Of a stretch of DNA of 64,000 nucleotides, positions 19,912-28,288 are shown piece by piece. The position numbers and the translations under genes were made by a program. The stretch lies in contig CAKUZR010000007.1 in assembly GCA_934718065.1 (NCBI GenBank), positions 1 through 64,000 of the forward strand, written 5' to 3'. Source of the DNA: an uncultured Treponema sp. (GTDB taxonomy: Bacteria; Spirochaetota; Spirochaetia; Treponematales; Treponemataceae). The number at the start of each line of letters is the position of its first letter. Positions within the stretch are counted from its first letter, which is position 1. The notes beneath the pieces were generated by a model that saw nothing but the letters and a program-made list of their open reading frames with translations, searched no databases and was not told the DNA's origin.

Positions 19912-20453
19912 ATAGTTTCTCCAAGTATAGTATCGTAAATTTTGTGATAAGAGTCTGTTCCCTTTTCCTTATTGAATTTTCTGATCCGCTCAAGCAGCAT
20001 AAGCCGGATTCCATAAGCCAAAACATAATCTGATGAAAAATAATCCATCGGCTGAAGCTCGTTAAGAACGCCCAGTCTGAATTCATAAAGGAACTGCTCC
20101 GCGGAAAGAGGACTGTCCATTCCGACAGCCGTTCTTGCAGCCTGAAGCAAATCAGCGGAAATTGAAACCGGAATTGCTCCAGCATCTTTCTTCATTTTTT
20201 GAGCGCGGACCTGGGCAAGAGCATAGCGCAAAGCACGCTCAAAACCGTACCACTTGTCAAGAAAATCAGAACCTGTCGGCTCAGGAAATTTCGGAGGCTC
20301 CAATGAAAGCCTGCTCAAAATTTCATTCTGCTTCGCGTCAAAAAAGCGGGAACACAAATCTCTGTAATATTTTTCAGTAATTGGCAGCGCGGATTTTTCT
20401 CCAGCAGCAGAAATATCAGGCAGCTGCGATACCAAATAATATTGTTCTTTCAC
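19908..20453 (-). CDS. DUF2764 family protein of the V-ATPase operon
   Basis: A 181-residue soluble, mostly helical protein placed between subunits E and A, where spirochaete V-ATPase operons carry a gene of the DUF2764 family. The sequence begins EQYYLVSQLPDISAAGEK and contains KWYGFERALRYALAQVRAQK and FDAKQNEILSRLSLEPPK. Its start abuts the atpE stop and its end overlaps atpA by 4 nt. Position and size suggest that it replaces or assists a missing stalk subunit (C type), which is an inference. Confidence 0.75.
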   Translation of the reverse strand: MKEQYYLVSQLPDISAAGEKSALPITEKYYRDLCSRFFDAKQNEILSRLSLEPPKFPEPTGSDFLDKWYGFERALRYALAQVRAQKMKKDAGAIPVSISADLLQAARTAVGMDSPLSAEQFLYEFRLGVLNELQPMDYFSSDYVLAYGIRLMLLERIRKFNKEKGTDSYHKIYDTILGETI

Positions 20454-21073
20454 TAATTATTTCCTTTTGCAGCGTCCTTCATAAGAGCTGCGACACGTGG
20501 ATTCAAATACGCAGAGAACAAATCTGCAACTGATTCTGCTGAATAATCATAGAATGCAGCACCGTTATTCACACCAATGCGGAATCCTGCAGAAAGCGTG
20601 CTGTCCGGCTTGATTTCAAGGCCTTTTTCAATTTCAGCCTTAAGAGCGGCTTTCAGTTCGCCTTCAAGTGATTTCAAGTCTTTTTCGCTTAAAATAACAG
20701 AAAGCTCAGAAGCGTCAGCGTTTTTGCACCAAGCCTTTACGGTTTCTGGAATAAGGCTCTTCATCAGGTCAGGTGAATAAGATTTTGCTGTTTCAGACTG
20801 AACAATTCCGTCAAGCTCGGCAACCAGAGAATCCCGGAAACTTATGAGCATATTGCGGCAAGCCTGCTTTACAGCATCTTCACTAGCTTTTTCAAGGCGC
20901 GCGATTTCAGACTTGGCATTTTTTATCATGTCATCCGCTTTTTTCTGCGCATCTTCAACAATAGATGCAGCCTTTTTTTCTGCATCGGCGGTAATCTGGG
21001 CAGCAGCCGATTCAGCGCTGGAAACTCCGTCTTTTTTTATTTTGTCAATTAACTCTTGTAACTGAAAATCCAT
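20453..21073 (-). CDS. atpE: V-type ATP synthase subunit E (peripheral stalk)
   Basis: First gene of the operon. The 206 residues comprise an Ala/Lys/Glu-rich N-terminal coiled coil (AAAQITADAEKKAASIVEDA) and a globular C-terminal domain, as in E subunits that link V1 to the stator. No separate G/H subunit gene, the usual coiled-coil partner, is in the operon. Confidence 0.9.
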   Translation of the reverse strand: MDFQLQELIDKIKKDGVSSAESAAAQITADAEKKAASIVEDAQKKADDMIKNAKSEIARLEKASEDAVKQACRNMLISFRDSLVAELDGIVQSETAKSYSPDLMKSLIPETVKAWCKNADASELSVILSEKDLKSLEGELKAALKAEIEKGLEIKPDSTLSAGFRIGVNNGAAFYDYSAESVADLFSAYLNPRVAALMKDAAKGNN

Positions 21074-21113
21074 TTTTACCCCACTAAAGTTGTTAAAAAA
21101 ATGTTTTGTTTAA

Positions 21114-21141
21114 AGTATACTCAAAAAAAAACAAAAGACAA
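21114..21141 (-). promoter_or_regulatory. Probable promoter of the V-ATPase operon
   Basis: On the minus strand TTGTCT (21141-21136) and TATACT (21119-21114) are spaced by 16 nt within a T-rich tract. The -10 box ends about 40 nt before the atpE ATG. A GTGGGG purine stretch near the start codon may be the ribosome site. Confidence 0.5.
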
Positions 21142-21237
21142 ACAAAAATAGTTCAAAAATGAAATATTTTTTTTCAAATAGCACAGAATTTGACTTTTGG
21201 CAGGATTTTTTTTAATTGAAATATGAAAGGAATAGCG

Positions 21238-21267
21238 GGCGGCTTTCCGAGAGCTGCAAAAGCCGCC
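21238..21267 (-). terminator. Strong hairpin after the flagellar operon (possible terminator)
   Basis: A perfect 9-bp GC-rich stem (GGCGGCTTT with AAAGCCGCC, 12-nt loop) starts 11 nt after the stop of the last gene of the flagellar transcript. No T-run follows directly; the next T-rich tract is about 28 nt further on. It may end or stabilise the transcript 3' end. Confidence 0.4.
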
Positions 21268-21277
21268 GGTTGGAATC

Positions 21278-22009
21278 CTAGCTGCGTTCCAAATCCAGAA
21301 CAAACTGAACTTCGGTCAGCGAGCAGTCAAGCTCCTTTGAAATAACTTCGGCGTCGTAGCCCTGGTCAAAAAGCTTCAGGATTTTATCTTTCAGAGTTTC
21401 CGGAGTTTTGCTCAAATCCGCGAATTTTTCAGAAACAAAAACTTTTGGCGACACAAGCGGAATCTGCGCGTAGGAAGCGCCCTGGCTGTCAACGTGAATG
21501 TCGGTGTTCACAGGAATTTCATCATTTTTGCTCTTGCTCTGGCTGCTCTGGGAAAAATCTGATTTTTCATTGAAAAGCGTTGTCTGCAGCGGCTCAACGG
21601 AAAACTGCTCGCCGGTGCGCGTTAGAACAACAGTGTCCTCTGAATTTATATTTTTTCTGGACGGCTTGTTTTTTTCATACGCGGAGGCGGCAACTTTTCG
21701 CCCGGAAACCGGCTTTGAGTTTATTTTTGCTGAAAGCTGGGCTGTTCCCGCCGCGGAATTTTTAAGCTCGTCAAGAAGCTTCAGTTTCTTGTCAATTTCC
21801 GCGTTCAATGCCTTCATTTTCGAAATCGAGCTGTCCATCAGGGAAAGATTCCGTTCCGTCTGGCGGTTCAAATCCATGAGAATTTTATTGATTTCCTCTT
21901 TTGTGCCGGCGACAATGTCTTCTGTTGTAAAAAGATTTTTAAAATGCCGCAGAAAAACAATCCACATTACGACATTGAAAACACAAATCAAAATTATAGC
22001 AACTGACAA
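21278..22009 (-). CDS. Membrane-anchored coiled-coil protein, function unknown
   Basis: A 243-residue protein with one N-terminal membrane helix (residues about 3-20), a coiled coil (about 35-90, NKILMDLNRQTERN to DKKLKLLDELKNS), a polar Ser/Lys-rich linker, and a C-terminal helix-turn-helix-like segment (KILKLFDQGYDAEVISKEL, CSLTEVQFVLDL). It starts with TTG, supported by GAGGTG 4 nt upstream, overlapping the preceding stop. It is the last gene of the flagellar transcript. The C-terminal segment looks like a small DNA- or protein-binding helix pair, so a scaffold or regulator role is possible but unproven. Confidence 0.55.
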   Translation of the reverse strand: MSVAIILICVFNVVMWIVFLRHFKNLFTTEDIVAGTKEEINKILMDLNRQTERNLSLMDSSISKMKALNAEIDKKLKLLDELKNSAAGTAQLSAKINSKPVSGRKVAASAYEKNKPSRKNINSEDTVVLTRTGEQFSVEPLQTTLFNEKSDFSQSSQSKSKNDEIPVNTDIHVDSQGASYAQIPLVSPKVFVSEKFADLSKTPETLKDKILKLFDQGYDAEVISKELDCSLTEVQFVLDLERS

Positions 22010-22012
22010 TTT

Positions 22013-22342
22013 TCACCTCGTAATATCAACGTGCTGCCCGATATAGGATTCTTTCAGCCGGCCGCCGCAGTCTTTTTTCCCGGATGAATCTGAGTTTTCC
22101 TGCTTCTGCCCGGAAAAACCAGCTCCGCCCTGGCCGTTGCGTCCGTTCTGGTCAACTGATGACGCGCCCGCCTGCTTTTCAGCTTCAGCGACCTTGTTCT
22201 TCTGTTCTTCCACCTGCCGCAAAATTTCTTTGTTCTGGGCATTCTGAACCGCCTGCATGGAATTTTCCGCAAGCGAAGCCTGTTTCGCCATATTTGACAT
22301 CTGAGAATACATTGTCTGCAAGTCGATTGGCTGCAATCCCAT
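22013..22342 (-). CDS. Small Gln/Lys-rich coiled-coil protein, function unknown
   Basis: A 109-residue soluble protein starting MGLQPIDLQTMYSQMSNMAKQ, with a coiled coil (QNAQNKEILRQVEEQKNKVAEAEKQA) and a disordered Gly/Ser/Gln tail. ATG 22342 is preferred because AAGGA lies about 10 nt upstream and it begins 1 nt after the fapA stop. The longer form from 22375 would overlap fapA by 32 nt without a ribosome site. It is part of the flagellar operon by spacing. It was not recognised. Confidence 0.5.
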   Translation of the reverse strand: MGLQPIDLQTMYSQMSNMAKQASLAENSMQAVQNAQNKEILRQVEEQKNKVAEAEKQAGASSVDQNGRNGQGGAGFSGQKQENSDSSGKKDCGGRLKESYIGQHVDITR

Positions 22343-22343
22343 A

Positions 22344-24311
22344 TCAGTTATATCCTTCAGGACCTTTTGAAACATCTACTGAAGGCGGCTCGTATTTTCC
22401 GCGCTTAGCAAATGCGTTTTCGTAATAGAAAGTGCAGCCAGAAACTTCTGTATGAACTTCATCAAGAACGTCCCGGACATAAATTTTTGTTCCAGGATAA
22501 GTTACTCCCTCAACTTTTACTCTTCCAACTGTTTTCAAGTCACGGAGGTGAGCCTGAAGAGCCTCGACTTCCTTGTTTATTTCCTTGGACTCAGTGATAA
22601 TCTCGCCTTTTCGTTCCTGGAATTTCTGAAGATTTTCCTCTTTGTCCTTCGGAAGAGAACGGCGGACTTTCTTCATATTTTCCAAAGTCGTAATGTCAAG
22701 GTCAAGATTTTCAAGCTCCTTCACAAGCTCTGCCTGGCGCTCAAGAAGCTCGTCCAGCTTTTTCTTTGCGCGCGGATCAACCCCGACAGTGAGCGTGGTT
22801 GTCGCACCGCCGCCAGGAGATCCAAGCGTTCTTGCGCAAATTTCTTCCGTGGCAAAAAGGTTTCCGCCCGTAATCTGAGCTTTTTTTCCATATACGATGA
22901 TATTTTTCATCGCCGTAACATCGCAGTTCATCAAGCTGTCCGTGGCAATCACATTTTCTTCAACTTCAATTTTTGTTTCCTGAACGAATTTGCACCAAAG
23001 GGATTTTCCGGCTTTGATAGAGCCTTCGTTCTTTCCAAAAACACCCTGATGAATTACAATGTCGCCGTTTTCAGACTCAATGTTGCATTTTCCAACTGAA
23101 CCGCCTATGTCAATCGCGCCGGTAGCCCGGACATCAAATCCGTCGTCAACAGAGCCTTTTATAATGACCGAGCCGACAAATTTTATATTTCCAGTTTTTA
23201 TATTAACCGCAGGCAAAGTAAGCAGCGGCTCAACTGAAACCTTTCCATTCTCAAAAAGAACCTGTCCGTCGCATGAAGCCAGAATCGTAACGCCGTCCTT
23301 GTCAAAATGAACATTCTGGCCAAGCTGAACCTGAATATCCTTGCCGTTTTCAGCCTCCAGATAATGGCCGTACAAAGTTTTTCCGCCCTTTCCGCGCGTT
23401 GCGGCAATTTTTACAGCAAGAACCTGTCCGGCAACAACATTCTGAATATTGTTCAGTTCCTTGAAATCAATATTTCCGGATGCAGATTTCTGAGCCTTTA
23501 TCTTAGACTTGTCTGTTTCAAAATTATACTGAACGTAAGCGTCCTTTCCGTTTTCAGGAAGAATTGCGGAAGCCACTTCGTAAGGCGTTGAATAAACAGG
23601 ATTGTCAACAAATTCGCTGATTTTCTCCTCGTTGATTCCGGCGCGAATTCCCTGTGCCTTCAGCGAACGCTCAATCAAATCAAAAGTACAGTCCGCGCCG
23701 CCCATCGCAGGCGGATCCACAGTGATTGTGCCGTGCATTTCATCCTTTGAAACATCAACAGAAACAATCGCGTCGCCAGCCGCAATATGCTTGTATGAGC
23801 CGACCGTTTCGTACTGTCCGCCGGTTCCGTTTTTTATGAATTTATTTATAAGTTTCTCGTCAAAAGTTTCTGTGTCCGCCCTTTTCACTGAATCAAGAAT
23901 TTCCGCGGCATCAACAGGACGGCCCTTTCCAACAGGAAGAATAACTTTCAGCTTGATTGAAGAGCCGAATCTATGGACGTAGAAAATTCCGTCGCGGTTT
24001 TCTTCAACCTGATCTTCCTTGAATGTGTTTTCGTTGAACAAATCGTCTGAAGCCGCCTTGCGTTTTGCGGCGGCCGCTTCTGAATTCTGAAAGATGCGCA
24101 GTTTCCACGGCTTTTTTCCAATTCCAAGAAAACCGTTGCTGCCTTTTTCAATAACTTCGTATTCAAGTCCGTTTAATCTTGTGTCAAGCTGAACCGACGC
24201 ATCGGCCAAAGCCTCGTCAACGCTGTCCGCATTCACTTCAACGCAGTTCAGCTGGTTATCAAGCTCGAGGCGCTTCGACATTTCTTCACGGATTTTTTCA
24301 AGCGAATACAT
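22344..24311 (-). CDS. fapA: FapA family (DUF342) protein with N-terminal Jag-like domain
   Basis: A 655-residue cytoplasmic protein. The N-terminal about 70 residues (VEVNADSVDEALADASVQL, ending GFLGIGKKPWKL) look like a Jag-N domain. The middle is a DUF342/FapA beta-helix-like region with repeated short strands (ITGGNLFATEEICARTLGSPGG), followed by a coiled coil (ELLERQAELVKELENLDLD) and a short C-terminal strand domain. The family takes part in membrane- or polymer-linked regulation. Here it sits directly after the flagellar sigma factor, as in other treponemes. Its exact role is unknown. Confidence 0.75.
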   Translation of the reverse strand: MYSLEKIREEMSKRLELDNQLNCVEVNADSVDEALADASVQLDTRLNGLEYEVIEKGSNGFLGIGKKPWKLRIFQNSEAAAAKRKAASDDLFNENTFKEDQVEENRDGIFYVHRFGSSIKLKVILPVGKGRPVDAAEILDSVKRADTETFDEKLINKFIKNGTGGQYETVGSYKHIAAGDAIVSVDVSKDEMHGTITVDPPAMGGADCTFDLIERSLKAQGIRAGINEEKISEFVDNPVYSTPYEVASAILPENGKDAYVQYNFETDKSKIKAQKSASGNIDFKELNNIQNVVAGQVLAVKIAATRGKGGKTLYGHYLEAENGKDIQVQLGQNVHFDKDGVTILASCDGQVLFENGKVSVEPLLTLPAVNIKTGNIKFVGSVIIKGSVDDGFDVRATGAIDIGGSVGKCNIESENGDIVIHQGVFGKNEGSIKAGKSLWCKFVQETKIEVEENVIATDSLMNCDVTAMKNIIVYGKKAQITGGNLFATEEICARTLGSPGGGATTTLTVGVDPRAKKKLDELLERQAELVKELENLDLDITTLENMKKVRRSLPKDKEENLQKFQERKGEIITESKEINKEVEALQAHLRDLKTVGRVKVEGVTYPGTKIYVRDVLDEVHTEVSGCTFYYENAFAKRGKYEPPSVDVSKGPEGYN

Positions 24312-24314
24312 CTG

Positions 24315-25145
24315 CTACATAATTCCTTTTCGTAAATTTGTAAGTTTCGCCCGCAGACGCAAGTTCGCCTTTGTGTGCAGCTGAGAAATCCGGGACTCGC
24401 TCACCTCAAGAACTTCGCCGATTTCCTTGAAAGTAAGATCTTCGTGGTAGTACAAGACAATGACCATTTTTTCTTTTTCGGGAAGCTCGTTTATCGCCTG
24501 GATTATTACTTTCCGGATTTCCTCGCGCTCCGCAATCACATCTGGATTCAGGCTTGAAGGAGACTCGATTGAATCACCGATTGACATGCTGTCCGAATCA
24601 TCGCCGGAATACCAGACTTCATTCAGAGAAAGAACGCTCGTTCCGGAAACTTTCATGACCGTCTTGTGGTATTCATCCTCGCTGATTTTCAACGCGCCGG
24701 CAATTTCTGAGTCAGTTGCCGTTCTGCCAAGTTTTGCCTCCAGCTCAACAATTGTATCTTCAATTTCACGTGATTTCTGGCGGACAGAGCGCGGAACCCA
24801 GTCAATTTCGCGAAGCTCATCAAAAATTGCACCGCGGATTCGTGTAACCGCATAAGTCTTGAATTTCACGCCTTTCTCAGGATCGTATTTATTTATCGCA
24901 TCAAGAAGCCCGAACTGCCCGAAGCCAACAAGGTCATCAAATTCAACACTGTTCGGCATTCCAACCGCAACTTTGCCTGCAACGTACTTTACAAGCGGCA
25001 TATACTGCCGTATAAATTTATCGCGAAGTTTTGTTGACTTTGTTTTATGGAATTCTGCCCACAGCAAATCTTCTTCTTTTTCATCATTGACCGAAGCTGC
25101 CGCGGATGTCTGCTCTTTTTTTTCTTCAGCTGTAATTTCGTCCAT
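24315..25145 (-). CDS. fliA: Flagellar sigma factor (FliA/WhiG, sigma28)
   Basis: A 276-residue alternative sigma factor that directs RNA polymerase to late flagellar promoters. After an acidic N-terminal extension of about 25 residues it has region 2 (YMPLVKYVAGKVAVGMPNS, DDLVGFGQFGLLDAI, FKTYAVTRIRGAIFDELR), region 3 (VPRSVRQKSREIED) and region 4 (LPEKEKMVIVLYYHEDLTFK, VSESRISQLHTKA). It lies 3 nt before fapA. No FlgM-like anti-sigma gene is visible in the window. Confidence 0.93.
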   Translation of the reverse strand: MDEITAEEKKEQTSAAASVNDEKEEDLLWAEFHKTKSTKLRDKFIRQYMPLVKYVAGKVAVGMPNSVEFDDLVGFGQFGLLDAINKYDPEKGVKFKTYAVTRIRGAIFDELREIDWVPRSVRQKSREIEDTIVELEAKLGRTATDSEIAGALKISEDEYHKTVMKVSGTSVLSLNEVWYSGDDSDSMSIGDSIESPSSLNPDVIAEREEIRKVIIQAINELPEKEKMVIVLYYHEDLTFKEIGEVLEVSESRISQLHTKANLRLRAKLTNLRKGIM

Positions 25146-25160
25146 ATAAACCTTACCTTA

Positions 25161-26009
25161 TTAGTTATCTTTTGAAAGCAAAGTGCTGATTGCCTTAGCC
25201 ATAAGCTCCGCATCCTGGCCGCTGGATTTTTCTTTTGAAGAACCTGCGGAAGACGCGGAATTCGTATCTTTATTTTCTGAGAAATTTGAATTTTCAGAAA
25301 AACCAGAATTTTCCGATGAAACAGACGGCTGCGAAACATCGGAAATAGTTTCCAAGTCCGGCAGAACGTCAAGAGTTTCAGAATCATTTTCAGAATTATT
25401 TTCAAAGGAAGGAATTTGCTCCGCCCTTGCAGATTTTTCATCAGATTTCAGCTCGTCCATTGATTTTGACTCAACGCTGGAAATATTCGCCGGGCTTTCA
25501 GCAAAATTCAAAGGAACAAAACCGCTGTTCCCGGAAGAAGAATTTTCGCCCTTCACCTGCTCCGCCGCAGAATTTTGCGCGCCGGGAGCAATTTCAGACG
25601 CTTTTTCTGGAACAGTTTTCTGCGGCTCAGTGTCATTTTTCTTCACATCCTGCAAATCTTCCTTGTTCAGCATCTGGTGGTTCGAGCCCACAAAAAACTG
25701 CGGGCCGCCGTCCTCAGCAGGAAGCTCCTCGTCCTGAACAACAATATCCACAGGATGAGTTCCGGAAGAAGCGTTCGCCGAATTTGAAGATTTATTTCCC
25801 GCCTCAGAAAAATCCCCGGAAGTTTCCGCAAAAATAAATTTCTTTCCCAAAAACTGAATAGCCGCGGCAAGCGCGCCGAATCCAAGCGCAAAACAGAAAG
25901 CAATAAGAAAACGCGAGCCGGCTGACCTTGCGACAGTATGAAAACTTGAAAAAATAGAAAGCAGAAAACCAAAAATAGAAAAAGCCGCAATGAATTTTAA
26001 ATTTTTCAT
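25161..26009 (-). CDS. Two-helix membrane protein with long acidic tail, flagellar operon
   Basis: A 282-residue protein. Two N-terminal hydrophobic helices (about 5-22 and 33-52) are followed by some 220 residues rich in Ser, Glu, Asp and Asn with no clear fold, and a short ordered C-terminus (QDAELMAKAISTLLSKDN). It has a strong GGAGGT ribosome site. It sits between flhG and the sigma factor genes, 15 nt before the latter. It was not recognised; the conserved-looking ends and variable middle suggest a membrane tether with a binding peptide at the C-terminus. Confidence 0.55.
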   Translation of the reverse strand: MKNLKFIAAFSIFGFLLSIFSSFHTVARSAGSRFLIAFCFALGFGALAAAIQFLGKKFIFAETSGDFSEAGNKSSNSANASSGTHPVDIVVQDEELPAEDGGPQFFVGSNHQMLNKEDLQDVKKNDTEPQKTVPEKASEIAPGAQNSAAEQVKGENSSSGNSGFVPLNFAESPANISSVESKSMDELKSDEKSARAEQIPSFENNSENDSETLDVLPDLETISDVSQPSVSSENSGFSENSNFSENKDTNSASSAGSSKEKSSGQDAELMAKAISTLLSKDN

Positions 26010-26114
26010 TTTCCACCTCCCATTCAGAAAATTAAAAACACAAAATATGCTAAAAAAACAATATAATTATATATCAATTACGAACAAAAAGACAGAAAAA
26101 GTTTTCCGCAACTT

Positions 26115-27014
26115 TTATTTCGACTTTTTGCCAAGAAATTTCTTAAGGAACGAAGAAACGCCTTCATTTCCGGAATCTCCTGTTTTTTCAATTCTGCCTA
26201 CAATGTGCTTCAGGCAGACAGAAGGCTTGCAAGTCGGATTCACAACAATGAACGGTTTCTGCCTGATAACAGAAGCCTGAACAATAGGATCGTCGTAAAC
26301 ATAGCCGATATAATCAACTTTGTAGCCAAGGAACTGGCCTACAATAGTAATAATTCTGTCAGAAATGCGTTTTCCTTCATCCGCGGAATGAACACGGTTC
26401 ACAAGAAGCTTTAAATTCACTGTGCGGTCAACAATTTCTGTTGTGATTATTTTTATGATTCCGTAAGCGTCTGTGATTGCGGTAGGCTCTGGAGTTGTCA
26501 CAACGTAAACCTCATCCGCGGCGGCTACAAACTGAAGAACATTGTTCGCAATTCCCGCGCCTGTGTCGATTATGATGATATCCGCGTTTCCAAGCGTGCT
26601 GAACTGCTTTGCGAAATACTCAAGCTCTTCCTTGCTCAAATTCGCAATTTTTGAAAATCCGTTCGCGCCGGCAATGAATTTTATTCCGAATTCCGTGTCC
26701 AGAATAATTTCCTTCATTGTCTTTTTCTTGTTTATCACATGCATAAGATTATACTGCGGAACCACATTCAGCAGGACATTGACGTTCGCCATTCCAAGGT
26801 CGCCGTCAATCAGAATGACTTTTTTTCCAAGCTGAGCGTATGCAATCGCCATATTCACAGAAATATTTGTTTTTCCAACGCCGCCTTTTCCGCTTGTGAT
26901 AGCGATTATCCGAGTCTTATGATTTTTTTCAGCGGAATTTCCGTCAAATGAATTTTTAGGTTCAGCCAAACCTCCGCTCAAAAGTTCACGCAAATCTTCT
27001 GCCTGTTCTTCCAT
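26115..27014 (-). CDS. flhG: MinD/ParA-type ATPase FlhG (YlxH)
   Basis: The partner of FlhF that controls number and placement of flagella. The 299 residues have a deviant Walker A motif SGKGGVGKT (41-49), LIDGDLGMANVNVLL, IIIDTGAGIANNVLQFV, and a C-terminal basic region (SSFLKKFLGKKSK) in place of a MinD amphipathic helix. It starts 2 nt after flhF. The N-terminus EEQAEDLRELLSG is like the FlhF-activating peptide region of FlhG. A 105-nt gap follows before the next gene. Confidence 0.92.
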   Translation of the reverse strand: MEEQAEDLRELLSGGLAEPKNSFDGNSAEKNHKTRIIAITSGKGGVGKTNISVNMAIAYAQLGKKVILIDGDLGMANVNVLLNVVPQYNLMHVINKKKTMKEIILDTEFGIKFIAGANGFSKIANLSKEELEYFAKQFSTLGNADIIIIDTGAGIANNVLQFVAAADEVYVVTTPEPTAITDAYGIIKIITTEIVDRTVNLKLLVNRVHSADEGKRISDRIITIVGQFLGYKVDYIGYVYDDPIVQASVIRQKPFIVVNPTCKPSVCLKHIVGRIEKTGDSGNEGVSSFLKKFLGKKSK

Positions 27015-27016
27015 AC

Positions 27017-28282
27017 TTATTTAACTCCAAATTTATCTTCTATATGAATTCTATCAACTTTGAAACCCATCATCCGGATTAAAAAATACAAAACATTCGC
27101 TTTTTCTATGCAGCCAGCCGCTTTCTGTCCGGTTGTAAGATATGAAATGTTTTTATTTTTCTCCCAGATTACAGAAATAACATTTCCGTACTGGTTTGAT
27201 TCATCACACTTAGTAATTATAACAGAATTATAGCCAAAAGGCTCATAATTTCGCATGATATTTACCAAATCTCTTGATTTTGTTGAAGCCATGACCGCAA
27301 GGTAAACATCCGGATTCATCCCCGGAACATCAAGCGTTTCCTTCATTGCGCCGATATGCGCTGAATCATTCGGGCTGTAGCCGCTCGTGTCTATAAAAAT
27401 CGCATCAACGTGGTCTTTAACATCCTCGTAGATTTTCTGGACGTCACCAGCGTTTTCAGCCTTTAAAACCTGAAGATTAAAAAGACTTCCGAATTTTGAA
27501 AGCTGCTCCTGTGCGCCGACGCGCATTGTGTCTGTTGTTATAAAGCAAAGCTCAACTTTCCGCTCCTGTTTTTTTGCCGCCATTACATACTGCGCGGCGA
27601 GTTTTACAAGAGTTGTTGTTTTTCCAACGCCTGTCGGCCCGACAATAATCACAACATGAGGATTTCTATGAACTTTTTCCGGCGCGATATTTATCGACTC
27701 GCCAATCCAGTCTATGACCGCGCGCTGAACGTAATCCGTATCTTCCAGCTGCTCCAGGGAAAGCGACTTCAGCTTGTCGGTGATATGCCGGCAGTATGAA
27801 ATTGAAAAATCATTGTCCGCAAGAAGATTCTGAATCATTTCTATTGAAGGATGAGTTTCATTTCCGGAAACCGGCGCGGATTTTGCCTGGCTGATGGAAT
27901 TTTTCAGCTCATCAAGAGTCTTTTTTATTTCAGAAAGCTGGGCGCTGTTTGCCTGGGAATGCGGAACAACTGTCGCGGCAGGAGCATTCAAGCTGGGATC
28001 AAGAGACTGCATCGCCATTGAACGCAGAAAACTGTCCTTGTTGCGCATAAAAGAATCAACATCTGAAGCATACGAAGGCGACAAATTTTCATGGTGCTTT
28101 ACGATATATGTAACTTCCACGCCTTCCTCGTTAAAAAGTCCGCACCAGCGGCTCTTCAAAACCTGCTTTTTGTTTATTATTTCATAGTCATTTTGATATT
28201 TACGGAAAAGTTTTTCCTTTGCTTCCTGCATGCTTTTCGCATAAATTGTCTGTGCAGGCTCATTTATATTTCGTTCCATCAT
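27017..28282 (-). CDS. flhF: Flagellar SRP-type GTPase FlhF
   Basis: Signal-recognition-type GTPase that marks the site of flagellar assembly. The 421 residues comprise an N-terminal basic/alpha region (YAKSMQEAKEKLFRKY), a disordered linker, and the NG domain with VGPTGVGKTTTLVKLA, FITTDTMRVGAQEQL, IFIDTSGYSPND and ITKCDE. It lies between flhA and flhG with a few nt on each side. Confidence 0.94.
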   Translation of the reverse strand: MMERNINEPAQTIYAKSMQEAKEKLFRKYQNDYEIINKKQVLKSRWCGLFNEEGVEVTYIVKHHENLSPSYASDVDSFMRNKDSFLRSMAMQSLDPSLNAPAATVVPHSQANSAQLSEIKKTLDELKNSISQAKSAPVSGNETHPSIEMIQNLLADNDFSISYCRHITDKLKSLSLEQLEDTDYVQRAVIDWIGESINIAPEKVHRNPHVVIIVGPTGVGKTTTLVKLAAQYVMAAKKQERKVELCFITTDTMRVGAQEQLSKFGSLFNLQVLKAENAGDVQKIYEDVKDHVDAIFIDTSGYSPNDSAHIGAMKETLDVPGMNPDVYLAVMASTKSRDLVNIMRNYEPFGYNSVIITKCDESNQYGNVISVIWEKNKNISYLTTGQKAAGCIEKANVLYFLIRMMGFKVDRIHIEDKFGVK

Positions 28283-28288
28283 ATCAAT

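Noticed and set aside
21181..21240. Intrinsic terminator with T-run right after the flagellar operon hairpin
   Set aside because: The hairpin at 21238-21267 is strong but the T-rich tract begins about 28 nt later, too far for a standard terminator; kept only as a low-confidence element.
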